Origin: QYQD01 sp040755415
Lineage (GTDB): Bacteria; Desulfobacterota; QYQD01
Assembly (NCBI GenBank): GCA_040755415.1
Contig: JBFMAZ010000121.1
Location: 1 to 20,180 of the forward strand
Direction of reading: 5' to 3'
Length of the DNA: 20,180 nucleotides
Shown: positions 13,520 through 20,180 of the stretch, in pieces
How positions within the stretch are numbered: the first letter of the stretch is position 1
Layout: the number at the start of each line of letters is the position of its first letter
Made by a program: the position numbers and the translations under genes
The notes under the pieces: generated by a model
Told to the model about the DNA's origin: nothing
What the model saw: only the letters and a program-made list of their open reading frames with translations
Database searches by the model: none

Positions 13520-13595
13520 TTCACCGCTGAGCACGCAGAGTCCGCAGAGAAAAAAAATTAGGTTTTCTTTGCGCCCTTTGCGCCTTTGCGGTGAA
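13520..13595. repeat. Intergenic inverted repeat with TTCACCGC / GCGGTGAA ends
   Basis: This 76-base element has perfect 8-base inverted ends (13520-13527 and 13588-13595). Inside, the left arm carries GCACGCAGAG and GCAGAGAAAA while the right arm carries TTTTCTTTGCGCC and CTTTGCG, the pattern of the common bacterial CGCAGAG/CTTTGCG intergenic repeat. It fills the bioA-hydrolase gap and could form a hairpin in the operon mRNA. Confidence 0.65.
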
Positions 13596-13600
13596 TCATA

Positions 13601-14956
13601 TCAGCCCTCTTCCGTAACCTTTCTTATAGACCTATAGGTGATGGAGACCATCTCCTCCAATTCTTCCAGGCTCACCGAAAGAGGCGGCATAAGGACCACC
13701 ACATCCCCCAGCGGCCGGATTATGAGTCCATGCCTGCGTGCCTCCAGGATTACCCGCCTCCCCATCCGCATCGACACAGGATAGGACCTCTTGGTCGCCT
13801 TGTCTTCGACCAGTTCAATGCCCACCATGAATCCCCGCTGACGGACCTCGCCGACATGAGATAGTTCATTAAATTCTTGCAGTTTTCCTTTTAAATATTT
13901 GATTTTTGGTTCTAATGTCAAAAGCGTTTGGTTGGTCTCGAATAGGCGCAAATTGGCCAGGGCTGCCGCGCAGGCCAGGGGATTCCCGGTATAGGTATGT
14001 CCATGGAAGAAGGCCTTCTCTTCCTCATAATCGCCATAAAAGGCGGCAAATATCTCTTCCGTAGTCAAGGTCGCGGCCAAGGGCAGATAACCTCCGGTGA
14101 TACCTTTGGCCAGGGCCATCAAATCCGGACTGACCCCCTCCTGTTCGCAGGCAAAGAGGGTCCCGGTGCGGCCGAATCCCGTGGCTACCTCATCGGCAAT
14201 AAGCAGTATTCCGTATCGCTCTGTAAGCCGGCGCAGACGTCTGAGATACCCATCCGGCCAGATCAGCATCCCGGCCGCACCCTGGACGCAGGGTTCGATG
14301 ATAACGGCGGCCAGTTCGTGCGCATGCTCAGTCACCATATTTTCCAGTTCCTTGAAACAGGCCAGATCACAGTCCGGATAATTAAGCTCCAGATGACACC
14401 GGTAACAGTAGGTAGCCGGGACGCGTATGGATTTTACCGTCAGCGGTCCGTAGATACGGTGAAAGAGGTCGATTCCCCCTACCCCAACCGCGCCCAGGGT
14501 GTCGCCGTGATAGGCATTTATAAAGGAGAGGAAACGGGTCTTCTGTTTATGTCCGGTCTGCTGTGCGTATTGAAAGGCGATCTTTAAGGCCACTTCTACT
14601 GCTGTGGAGCCGTTGTCCGAATAAAATACCCGCTTAAGACCGGACGGAGCATGGGCTATAAGCTCGCGGGCCAGTTCAATCGAAGGTACGTTACCCAATC
14701 CCAGGAGCGTAGAGTGGGCTATATGGCCAAGCTGGGCCATAATGGCCCGGTCGATCTCCGGACAGCTATGTCCGTGTACATTCACCCACAGAGAAGAGAC
14801 ACCATCCAGATAACGCCGCCCCTCGGTGTCAATGAGATAACTGCCCTCTCCGGCGGCGATAATCGGCGCTTCTTCTGCTTCATACTCTTTGGCCTGGGTA
14901 AAGGGGTGCCAGACATAACGCAGGTCATCGTCGCGCAACGAATCTTTATTGGACAT
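13601..14956 (-). CDS. bioA: Adenosylmethionine-8-amino-7-oxononanoate aminotransferase
   Basis: This is a 451-residue class III PLP aminotransferase that would convert 8-amino-7-oxononanoate to 7,8-diaminononanoate. The BioA opening YVWHPFTQ is at 14-21. The PLP loop is DNGSTAVE (114-121), the pyridine-binding aspartate is D255 in IADEVATGFGRTG, and the Schiff-base lysine is K284 in ALAKGITGG. A four-cysteine insertion (C184, C187, C196, C200) occurs before the cofactor-binding part and resembles the insertion seen in some other BioA proteins; its role is unknown. GGAGGGAAGGG precedes ATG 14956, which lies inside the end of bioD (11-base overlap). Confidence 0.95.
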   Translation of the reverse strand: MSNKDSLRDDDLRYVWHPFTQAKEYEAEEAPIIAAGEGSYLIDTEGRRYLDGVSSLWVNVHGHSCPEIDRAIMAQLGHIAHSTLLGLGNVPSIELARELIAHAPSGLKRVFYSDNGSTAVEVALKIAFQYAQQTGHKQKTRFLSFINAYHGDTLGAVGVGGIDLFHRIYGPLTVKSIRVPATYCYRCHLELNYPDCDLACFKELENMVTEHAHELAAVIIEPCVQGAAGMLIWPDGYLRRLRRLTERYGILLIADEVATGFGRTGTLFACEQEGVSPDLMALAKGITGGYLPLAATLTTEEIFAAFYGDYEEEKAFFHGHTYTGNPLACAAALANLRLFETNQTLLTLEPKIKYLKGKLQEFNELSHVGEVRQRGFMVGIELVEDKATKRSYPVSMRMGRRVILEARRHGLIIRPLGDVVVLMPPLSVSLEELEEMVSITYRSIRKVTEEG

Positions 14957-15689
14957 GCCCTTCCCTCCAGCGTGAAAGCCGTTCCAGCAGGTTAAACTTT
15001 TTATCCACGGCCTGGGCTACCTTTTGAATATCCCCTTCTTCTGCCTCTTCCACGGAAAGGCCGGTGATATGCGGTACAATAGCCAGAACCGAAACTCCGG
15101 CAAACTTTTCAATGGTGCCGGGATTATCCGCTTCAGCCGGACCCAGCCTGGCCGGGTAATTATTTATTATTATACCGGCTACTGCAAGACCCCTCTGCCT
15201 TGCCACAGACACCGTCAATAGGGTATGATTAATCGTACCCAGAGAAGGCCGGCTGACGATGGCGAGAGGAAGCTTGAGCCTGGCCGCCAGGTCGGCCATA
15301 AAGGAGTCGTCATTCAGAGGCACAAGCAGCCCACCCGCACCCTCCACCAGGACCGCATCGTACCTTGAACGCATCGCGGCATGATCGGACTCGATCCTTG
15401 CCAAATCTATCGTGACACCCGCCCTGGCCGCGGCCAGGTGCGGGGAAACAGCCGGAGTAAAGGCATAGGAATAGCTCGGCTCCTCTCCGGTAGAAAGCAC
15501 CCGCCGTAGGAGGGCTAGGTCACCGGTCAAAGTCGCATCCCTACCTGCCTTAACCCCGGTTATGACCGGTTTCTCCAGGCCGACCCTCACGCCCGCCTCC
15601 TGGTAGAGCAAGGACAGAAGGGCGGTGATAACCGTCTTTCCCACGCCGGTGTCCGTGCCGGTAATGAATAACGAAGGCAATCTAATCAA
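14946..15689 (-). CDS. bioD: Dethiobiotin synthetase
   Basis: This protein of about 247 residues has the P-loop GTDTGVGKT directly after the start, PVITGVK, and the second nucleotide motif VEGAGGLLVPL, all diagnostic for BioD. It closes the ureido ring of dethiobiotin from diaminononanoate, CO2 and ATP. The start is uncertain: the frame extends to TTG 15716, but GGAAGGG lies just before TTG 15689 and the family normally begins a few residues before LFITGTDTG. TTG 15680 is a third option. All three overlap or abut the end of bioF, and the gene also overlaps bioA. Confidence 0.93.
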   Translation of the reverse strand: MIRLPSLFITGTDTGVGKTVITALLSLLYQEAGVRVGLEKPVITGVKAGRDATLTGDLALLRRVLSTGEEPSYSYAFTPAVSPHLAAARAGVTIDLARIESDHAAMRSRYDAVLVEGAGGLLVPLNDDSFMADLAARLKLPLAIVSRPSLGTINHTLLTVSVARQRGLAVAGIIINNYPARLGPAEADNPGTIEKFAGVSVLAIVPHITGLSVEEAEEGDIQKVAQAVDKKFNLLERLSRWREGHVQ

Positions 15690-16902
15690 TAATCCCTTCC
15701 TTTCTACCCAGTTCAATTAATGACTCGGCCGCTTTTTCCAACTCGGCCTGCTGATGGGCTGCACTGACCGTAAGCCTGAGCCTGGCCTGCCCGGCCGGAA
15801 CTGTGGGCGGCCGGATGGCGGGTATGAATATGCCGCCTTGTTCCAGCAGACCGCGACTAATGGCCACGGCCTTTTCCGGGGCGCCGATAAAGATAGGCAT
15901 AATGGCTGTCTGACTGCCCATGAGATTGAAACCGGCGGATATAAGCGTATCGCGCATGTAACGTACATTGGACCACAGGCGTTCGCCAAGGGAAGGTTCT
16001 GCCTCTATGAGCTTTAGAGCTGCCGTGGCCGCGGCTATGCTTCCCGGCGGCAAGGCCGTCGTGCAGATAAAGGAACGCGCCTTGTTTACAAGGTAGGCTA
16101 TCAAGTCGCCGGACCCGGCCACAAATCCCCCTATGGACCCGATGGCCTTGCTGAGGGTGCCCACATGGATGTCGATGCCCTTGTTCACTCCAAGATAAGC
16201 GGCGGCGCCCTGCCCTTTTTCTCCCAGGACGCCTGTGCCGTGGGCGTCATCGACCAAAAGGAGGCATCCATGTTGAGAAGAGATGTCTGCGAGCAGTCTG
16301 AGCGGCGCCATGTCGCCATCCATGGAAAAGACTCCTTCGGTTACGATTAATCTTCGGCCCTTTGGCTTATAGGTATTAAGCAAATCTCCCAGTGAGTTCA
16401 GATCATTGTGACGAAAGCGGCAGAGCCTTGCCCGGCTCAGGATGCAGGCATCGATGAGACTGGCATGGGCCAGACGATCGCAGAAGACAAGGTCATCTCT
16501 ACCCATAAGCGCGCTTATGACGCCCATATTAGCGGCATAACCGGAGGAAAAGACCAGGGCCTTTTCTGTGCCCTTGTGCCGGGCCAATGCTTCCTCCAGT
16601 TCTTCATAGAGATGGAAGTGGCCGCTTATCAGTCTGGAGGCCCCGGCGCCCGTCCCATAACGCTCCGTGGCCTTAATAGACGCCTCGATTACCTGTGGAT
16701 GATGTGTAAGTCCAAGGTAGTTATTTGTGCAAAATAGCGTTACTTCTCTGCCCTTAAGATAGCCGCGCGTGGGGCCGGCCGGGGTAATGGAGACAAGCTC
16801 CCGATAAAGCGAGATGTTCTTCAGGTCGGTCAGTTCTTGTTTGAGGTTAGTTACAGGCACGGACACCCCATATAATTGGTTTTCATCCGAAAAGTCCTCC
16901 AA
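15682..16902 (-). CDS. bioF: 8-amino-7-oxononanoate synthase
   Basis: This is a PLP-dependent alpha-oxoamine synthase of about 400 residues that would condense pimeloyl-ACP (or CoA) with alanine. Visible marks are NNYLGLTHHP, GTGAGASRLISG, the DDAHGTG block (VDDAHGTGVLGEKGQG) and the Schiff-base lysine in GTLSKAIGSIGG. The start is ambiguous. TTG 16902 has GGAGGGGG about six bases upstream, supplied by the adjacent repeat arm. GTG 16866 or GTG 16860 would give a more family-like length. A strong GGAGG precedes an out-of-frame ATG at 16886 that opens a 12-codon mini-ORF. Confidence 0.93.
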   Translation of the reverse strand: MEDFSDENQLYGVSVPVTNLKQELTDLKNISLYRELVSITPAGPTRGYLKGREVTLFCTNNYLGLTHHPQVIEASIKATERYGTGAGASRLISGHFHLYEELEEALARHKGTEKALVFSSGYAANMGVISALMGRDDLVFCDRLAHASLIDACILSRARLCRFRHNDLNSLGDLLNTYKPKGRRLIVTEGVFSMDGDMAPLRLLADISSQHGCLLLVDDAHGTGVLGEKGQGAAAYLGVNKGIDIHVGTLSKAIGSIGGFVAGSGDLIAYLVNKARSFICTTALPPGSIAAATAALKLIEAEPSLGERLWSNVRYMRDTLISAGFNLMGSQTAIMPIFIGAPEKAVAISRGLLEQGGIFIPAIRPPTVPAGQARLRLTVSAAHQQAELEKAAESLIELGRKEGIID

Positions 16903-16906
16903 AATT

Positions 16907-17006
16907 TCCCCCTCCCTTGACGGGAGGGGGCGTGGGGGAGGGTGAACAGCATGAAACTATTCATCTTTCACCCCCACCCGGACCCTCCCCCGTCAAAGGG
17001 GGGGGA
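16907..17006. repeat. Inverted-repeat element with 39-base arms, between bioF and bioB
   Basis: The left arm (16907-16945) and the right arm (16968-17006) are both 39 bases and are inverted copies. Each reads TCCCCC, then TTGACGG, then GGAGGG and finally GGGTGA in its own direction. The spacer is 22 bases. The whole is a 100-base palindromic mobile-type element. It contributes the bioB stop codon on one side and the probable bioF ribosome site on the other. Confidence 0.75.
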
Positions 17007-18005
17007 TATAGTGGTTTTTGAATGAACACTAATTGTAGATGGCTCCAGATTTAACGAGGCGATCATCCCATGGTCAGCCTGTATTTCAGCCCCCTTTGTC
17101 GTGAGGTAGTCGCCGATCATGAGTCCGTTTATCCCTGCTTTTATGGCTGCCGCCTGTTGATCGCCAAGGACTTTGGCCCTTCCCCCCGCCAGTCTTATAG
17201 GAACATCAGGGATTATAATACGGAAAAGGGCGATGGTCATTATGACCTCATCCGGTGTTAGGAGAGGTTGTGCCTCCAATGGGGTCCCGGGACGGGGATC
17301 CAGAAAATTGAGCGGGATGGAATCCGGGCCTAAGTCTTTTATCTCCAGCGCAAATGTGACCCGATCCTGCAAGGATTCCCCTAGCCCCAGTATCCCCCCA
17401 ACACATACTTCCAGACCGGCCTCTTTGCCTGTATGAATCGTAGATAAGCGATCTTCATAGGTCTGAGTGGTACAAACCCTGGGATAAAAATCGCGGTTCG
17501 TCTCCAGATTATGGTGGTAACGCACCAGCCCGGCCTCCTTTAGTAAAAGGGCTTCATTGAGAGTGAGTTTTCCCAGCGAAGCGCAAGACAAAAGCGTTGT
17601 CTCCTCTCTAATCATGCGAATGGCCTCACATATTTTGAGGAGTTCTCCCTTGGATACCTTGGCCCCGCTCGTAACTATGGAAAAGCGATGCGCCCCAGCC
17701 CTTTCTGCTGCCTTGGCCGCCTCTAACAGGGACTGGGGTTCGCGCAAGGGATAGGCCTTAATCGGGCTGCGGTGATGACCCGACTGGGCACAAAAGGAAC
17801 AATCGTGCGAACAGGCGCCGGATTTGGCATTGGTTATAGCACAGAGTTCGATTACCCGGCCATGATATCGCCCTTGTATTTCCTGGGCCAGGGGAAGCAG
17901 ACTTGCGCCCTCGCCGCTGACCGCCAAATCTGCGAGCCGGAGGCCGTCGTCAGGGGTTAGGGGGATGTTCTCTTCAATCTTTTTCGTAATATCCCTTAGT
18001 TTCAT
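16968..18005 (-). CDS. bioB: Biotin synthase
   Basis: This 345-residue radical-SAM enzyme inserts sulfur into dethiobiotin. The cluster motif is C65-x3-C69-x2-C72 in GACSHDCSFCAQSGHH. YHHNLETNRDFYP and FLDPRPGTPL in the barrel provide further BioB-specific residues. The natural protein appears to end near ASLNLEPSTI. The last 13 residues, starting ISPPFDGGG, come from the right arm of the neighbouring inverted repeat, whose terminal TGA serves as the stop codon. ATG 18005 has only a weak GGA upstream. BioB is the first gene of the operon and follows a leader of about 200 bases that contains another repeat. Confidence 0.96.
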   Translation of the reverse strand: MKLRDITKKIEENIPLTPDDGLRLADLAVSGEGASLLPLAQEIQGRYHGRVIELCAITNAKSGACSHDCSFCAQSGHHRSPIKAYPLREPQSLLEAAKAAERAGAHRFSIVTSGAKVSKGELLKICEAIRMIREETTLLSCASLGKLTLNEALLLKEAGLVRYHHNLETNRDFYPRVCTTQTYEDRLSTIHTGKEAGLEVCVGGILGLGESLQDRVTFALEIKDLGPDSIPLNFLDPRPGTPLEAQPLLTPDEVIMTIALFRIIIPDVPIRLAGGRAKVLGDQQAAAIKAGINGLMIGDYLTTKGAEIQADHGMIASLNLEPSTISVHSKTTISPPFDGGGSGWG

Positions 18006-18030
18006 CCAGTTATCCGGTTGTTTTTATCTG

Positions 18031-18150
18031 AAAATCCCCCTGTATCCCCCTTTTCCAAAGGGGGAATATGATGTTTGCCCCCCCGTCTTTTCCCAAAGGG
18101 GGACTTCACGGATTCCCCCCTTTACTAAAAGGGGGGGTGAGGGGGGATTA
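18031..18150. repeat. Dispersed CCCCC/GGGGG palindromic repeat in the bio leader
   Basis: Alternating blocks AAAATCCCCC, CCCCCTTTTCC, AAAGGGGGA, CCCAAAGGGGGA, CCCCCCTTT and AAAAGGGGGGG form nested inverted repeats over 120 bases. The start AAAATCCC and the block CCCTTTTCCAAAGGG are shared with the repeat at 20086-20165. It lies in the transcribed leader between the bio promoter and bioB, where it could fold into strong hairpins. The 18006-18320 interval contains no gene. Confidence 0.7.
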
Positions 18151-18186
18151 TTTCCATCGTCCTTTGTGCCGACCTGTCGGCATGTG

Positions 18187-18214
18187 TGTTTCATAAAAAC
18201 ATAGATGAGAAACA
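18187..18214. promoter_or_regulatory. Candidate operator dyad at the bio promoter
   Basis: TGTTTC (18187-18192) and GAAACA (18209-18214) form a perfect 6-base dyad separated by 16 bases, and it overlaps the -10 box of the bio promoter. Two half-sites 14-16 bases apart overlapping the promoter is the architecture of BirA biotin operators. The half-sites differ from the usual GTAAAC/GTTAAC type, so BirA binding is only a suggestion. A second palindrome CTAATT-CAC-AATTAG (18251-18265) lies just upstream of the -35. Confidence 0.4.
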
Positions 18215-18239
18215 TAGGCAAAAAAATTACGGTTGTCAA
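18211..18239 (-). promoter_or_regulatory. Promoter of the biotin operon
   Basis: On the minus strand TTGACA (18239-18234) and TATGTT (18216-18211) are separated by 17 bases. The -35 is perfect and the -10 has four of six consensus bases. It is the best promoter-like match upstream of bioB, with transcription beginning near 18204. Confidence 0.65.
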
Positions 18240-18320
18240 TAAAGGGGCGTCTAATTCACAATTAGCGGGTGGTGGAGGATGGTGATGTCGTCAAACAATT
18301 GAAATGATATTCGGAGCCGC

Positions 18321-19115
18321 TTAGAACAGCGTAAAGGTAGCAATCATGTTTATTAAATCCTGAATGGCCTCCGGACTGGACAGGGTCTGATTATAATTGG
18401 CCGAGGCCACAAATACCCGGTTTCTGGCCCGGTCAATAATGACCTTTTGATAAGACTGTCCCATAGTCATGGGGTTCGTAAAGATAGCAAAGGCAGTCTG
18501 TGAAGGAAAATCATAGCTTACCGTGGGCATCTGCTGAATAGCGCCAGCCTGAATCATCTGCCGGATGTTTTGCGTCACAAATATCTGGATATCAACTCCT
18601 GGCGGGATAGGCCCGACACCGATATTAAGGTGTGATCCTTCTTGATTATAGATGGTATTTACCGGGATAGTGGGGTTTTGTAGGCCAGCCGGGTTATGCA
18701 TTACCTGCCAGTTCTCCGGATGCAGTACGGTCAGAAAAAAGCCGAGATTCTGATTTATAAAATTTTTCCCGGAAAACTGGGTCGGCTGAGATGGGCTCAG
18801 GCCCCGAAGCTGATTAATGACAGCCGGATCTGCAATCTTACCTTCCGTAAACTGAATATCATTACCCTGGGCGGAGGCTGTTGAGGTACCAATATTAATC
18901 TGATCTACTATGGGCTTTTCCAGGCTCAGGCTGATCTTCCCTTTACCCGGTTCCACCGTAACCGTCCCCTTCCCTCCGCCGCTGGTCCCTTGATAGACAA
19001 CGTATATCCCGGCGGAACCCAACAACAGGGTGGCAAAAACGATTATGACCAGACGGATCGTTTTTTGTTTCTCTATGCCGAGGGATTCAGAACTTTTGGT
19101 GGCATTTTCATTCAT
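18321..19115 (-). CDS. Membrane-anchored extracytoplasmic protein of unknown function
   Basis: This is a 264-residue protein. A short cytoplasmic N-terminus precedes one hydrophobic segment (about 20-41, RLVIIVFATLLLGSAGIYVV) with no clear cleavage site, so it is probably a signal anchor. A glycine-rich linker follows (about 44-60), and then a polar domain. The domain contains FFLTVLHPENWQVMHN, SHLNIGVGPIPPG and FAIFTNPMTMGQSYQKVIID. This resembles secreted proteins with a PsbP-like or stress-response peptidase-accessory fold, but I do not recognise a family with confidence. It is a single gene with its own promoter and points the same way as the bio operon downstream. Confidence 0.7.
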   Translation of the reverse strand: MNENATKSSESLGIEKQKTIRLVIIVFATLLLGSAGIYVVYQGTSGGGKGTVTVEPGKGKISLSLEKPIVDQINIGTSTASAQGNDIQFTEGKIADPAVINQLRGLSPSQPTQFSGKNFINQNLGFFLTVLHPENWQVMHNPAGLQNPTIPVNTIYNQEGSHLNIGVGPIPPGVDIQIFVTQNIRQMIQAGAIQQMPTVSYDFPSQTAFAIFTNPMTMGQSYQKVIIDRARNRVFVASANYNQTLSSPEAIQDLINMIATFTLF

Positions 19116-19147
19116 AGGTCACCGACATCGGGTTTTTTGATAAGAAG

Positions 19148-19177
19148 AGTATAGGGTAAAGAGAGTTTGGGCGTCAA
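19148..19177 (-). promoter_or_regulatory. Promoter of the membrane-anchored protein gene
   Basis: On the minus strand TTGACG (19177-19172) and TATACT (19153-19148) are separated by 18 bases. Both boxes are one base from consensus. Transcription would begin near 19141, about 26 bases before the ATG at 19115. Confidence 0.6.
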
Positions 19178-19212
19178 GTGTAATCTGCCTCTAACGTAAC
19201 ACCATCCTTCCC

Positions 19213-19231
19213 TGCCCGCCGGAGGCGGGCA
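19213..19231. repeat. Perfect GC hairpin TGCCCGCC-GGA-GGCGGGCA
   Basis: This 8-base perfect inverted repeat with a three-base loop has flanks that pair imperfectly (CTTCC against GGAGG). It lacks a T-run, so it is more like a dispersed GC repeat than a terminator. It lies in the 424-base gap between two divergent genes, which contains no other gene-like sequence. Confidence 0.5.
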
Positions 19232-19425
19232 AGGAGGAGGGAGGCTATACGGTCAGGCTATGGGGTAATTGTCCGGTTAAAGTAAAAAATCATGGAAAAA
19301 ACTTTCGCTTTACAGGGACATGCATTTGTGATGAGATATTGATATGCCTCGTCTGAGATCCTCTCGCGCTCGCGGAGGCCTTCTGTAAATCAGGGGTGGA
19401 TAACACATCATGATGAACTACGGCG

Positions 19426-19518
19426 AATGTCATTAGTCAGTAGTCATTTGTCATTGGCAAAAAGCGGCCAATTTTCTGAACTTAACCATTGACCAATGAC
19501 TAATGACCAGTGACATTG
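19426..19518. repeat. Inverted repeat built of GTCATTAGTCA-type units
   Basis: The left arm (19426-19457) is a string of GTCATT/GTCAGT units, and the right arm (19486-19518) is its imperfect reverse complement made of AATGAC/AGTGAC units. About 27 of 32 bases match, with 28 bases between the arms. Such ATGAC/GTCAT strings occur as intergenic repeats in many environmental bacteria. It ends about 20 bases before the cytochrome start and could form a hairpin in its leader. Confidence 0.6.
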
Positions 19519-19539
19519 CCTGAACAAAGGAGGTAAGCT

Positions 19540-20052
19540 ATGAAAAAGACCATGGTGTTTACGGCATTATTTATCTGTGTCACGTTTGGCCCCGTCTTCG
19601 CAGGCGAGGTAATCAAAGGTCCTTTACCGGAAAAACTAGCTGCACCGGAAAAATGCACGGCTTGCCATAAGATTCCACAAATCTATAGCGAGCTCTCCAA
19701 ATCGGCGCACAGCGGTCTGAAATGTCTTGATTGCCACTTGCCGGGAGCCGTGCAAAGGACAAAATACGAAAGCAAGGATTGCAGCTTCTCCCGTCTTGGG
19801 TATCACGAGAAAGACGGAAATTGGGTCGAAGTCAGAGGTAATGAGGTCTGTTTGAGATGTCATGCGGCCACAGGGATAAAAAATACAGATGAGAAGTGCT
19901 GGTCCTGCCACATGGCCCAGGAGGGCATGGATAAGATCCAAATTCTAAAAGACAAAACGAAGCCTGCTACACCAGACAACATCAGAGAAATAAAGGAAGT
20001 CCCCCACAAGTCTCATACTTTTAGGCAGCATGTTACAGGCGAAAAAGAGTAA
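19540..20052 (+). CDS. Periplasmic tetraheme cytochrome c
   Basis: This 170-residue protein has an N-terminal signal peptide (MKKTMVFTALFICVTFGPVF then AGE; cleavage likely after residue 21). It carries four CxxCH heme motifs: CTACH (39-43), CLDCH (62-66), CLRCH (104-108) and CWSCH (120-124). Additional histidines (H57, H89, H156, H159, H164) could be distal ligands. C81 is not part of a heme motif. Spacing and size suggest a NapC/NrfH- or small electron-transfer-type cytochrome without a membrane anchor. It would carry electrons in the periplasm, and its partner is not in the window. A textbook AAAGGAGG lies six bases before ATG 19540. The C-terminal 45 residues are lysine-rich and heme-free. 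Confidence 0.88.
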   Translation: MKKTMVFTALFICVTFGPVFAGEVIKGPLPEKLAAPEKCTACHKIPQIYSELSKSAHSGLKCLDCHLPGAVQRTKYESKDCSFSRLGYHEKDGNWVEVRGNEVCLRCHAATGIKNTDEKCWSCHMAQEGMDKIQILKDKTKPATPDNIREIKEVPHKSHTFRQHVTGEKE

Positions 20053-20085
20053 ACGTATCAGTTTAGCTGTTTGAAAAAGTATTTT

Positions 20086-20165
20086 AAAATCCCTCCCAAC
20101 CTCCCTTTTCCAAAGGGAGGAGAAACATTTCCCCCTTTGAAAAAGGGGGATTAAGGGGGATTTTC
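20086..20165. repeat. Dispersed CCCCC/GGGGG palindromic repeat downstream of the cytochrome gene
   Basis: AAAATCCCTCCC and CTCCCTTTTCCAAAGGGAGG are followed by CCCCCTTTGAAAAAGGGGG and AAGGGGGATTTT, so the outer ends AAAATCCC and GGGATTTT are inverted. This has the same architecture as the copy at 18031-18150. It starts 34 bases after the cytochrome stop, and its hairpins might end transcription, but no T-run follows a stem. Confidence 0.65.
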
Positions 20166-20180
20166 GAGGCGCCGTTTTCT

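Noticed and set aside
13997..14587. Plus-strand frame of 196 codons opposite bioA
   Set aside because: It is antisense to a well-supported bioA gene; long antisense frames are expected in GC-biased coding DNA.
18031..18150. CRISPR array
   Set aside because: The repeats are nested palindromes of variable C/G runs without uniform direct repeats or unique spacers.
18006..18240. A riboswitch upstream of bioB
   Set aside because: No biotin riboswitch class is known to me, and the leader is explained by a dispersed palindromic repeat.
20086..20165. Intrinsic terminator of the cytochrome gene
   Set aside because: The hairpins are strong but none is followed by a T-run, and the same family occurs in the bio leader, where termination would be unexpected; classed as a dispersed repeat.

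Overview
The window looks like chromosomal DNA of an anaerobic, probably delta-proteobacterial (Desulfobacterota-like) organism. This is inferred from gene content: a ferredoxin-dependent 2-oxoacid oxidoreductase, a CarD-family regulator, a compact MetE-like methionine synthase, a complete biotin operon, a multiheme cytochrome c, and dispersed C/G-tract repeats between genes. No rRNA or other taxonomic marker is present.

Region 1 (1-3610) is accessory DNA. It opens with the last codons of a probable cation antiporter, followed by two convincing integron attC recombination sites (122-193 and 1365-1452). They enclose a gene cassette (188-1446) carrying a MOT1-type molybdate/sulfate transporter. 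The cassette's left end TTATGC is the exact complement of the left core of its own attC, as expected for an excisable circle. Next comes a broken cassette gene, about 400 bases of hairpin-rich DNA without a credible gene, and a weak attC-like hairpin. A two-gene unit follows, a winged-helix-like small protein and an Mrr-like PD-(D/E)XK nuclease, each apparently split by a missing base in a short homopolymer. No integrase is visible.

Region 2 (3614-7856) is a tight operon: a Glu/Leu/Phe/Val-type amino acid dehydrogenase, then a 2-oxoacid:ferredoxin oxidoreductase as fused gamma-delta, alpha and beta subunits. Together they would deaminate an amino acid and oxidise the 2-oxoacid to acyl-CoA, giving reduced ferredoxin, or run in reverse. 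A degraded acyl-CoA ligase fragment follows.

Region 3 (8107-10787, minus strand) is a housekeeping operon: CarD-family regulator, RluD-type pseudouridine synthase, dephospho-CoA kinase (coaE) and an HNH endonuclease. Divergent from it is a MetE-like catalytic-domain protein (10918-12003) with a near-consensus promoter.

Region 4 (12016-18239, minus strand) is the biotin operon in transcription order bioB-bioF-bioD-bioA-alpha/beta hydrolase-bioC. The hydrolase sits where the pimeloyl-ACP methyl ester esterase (BioH role) is expected. A strong promoter overlaps a TGTTTC-N16-GAAACA dyad. A 100-bp inverted-repeat element between bioB and bioF supplies the last codons of bioB.

Region 5 (18321-20180) holds a membrane-anchored protein of unknown function (minus strand), a repeat-rich intergenic region, a periplasmic tetraheme cytochrome c and another dispersed repeat at the right edge.
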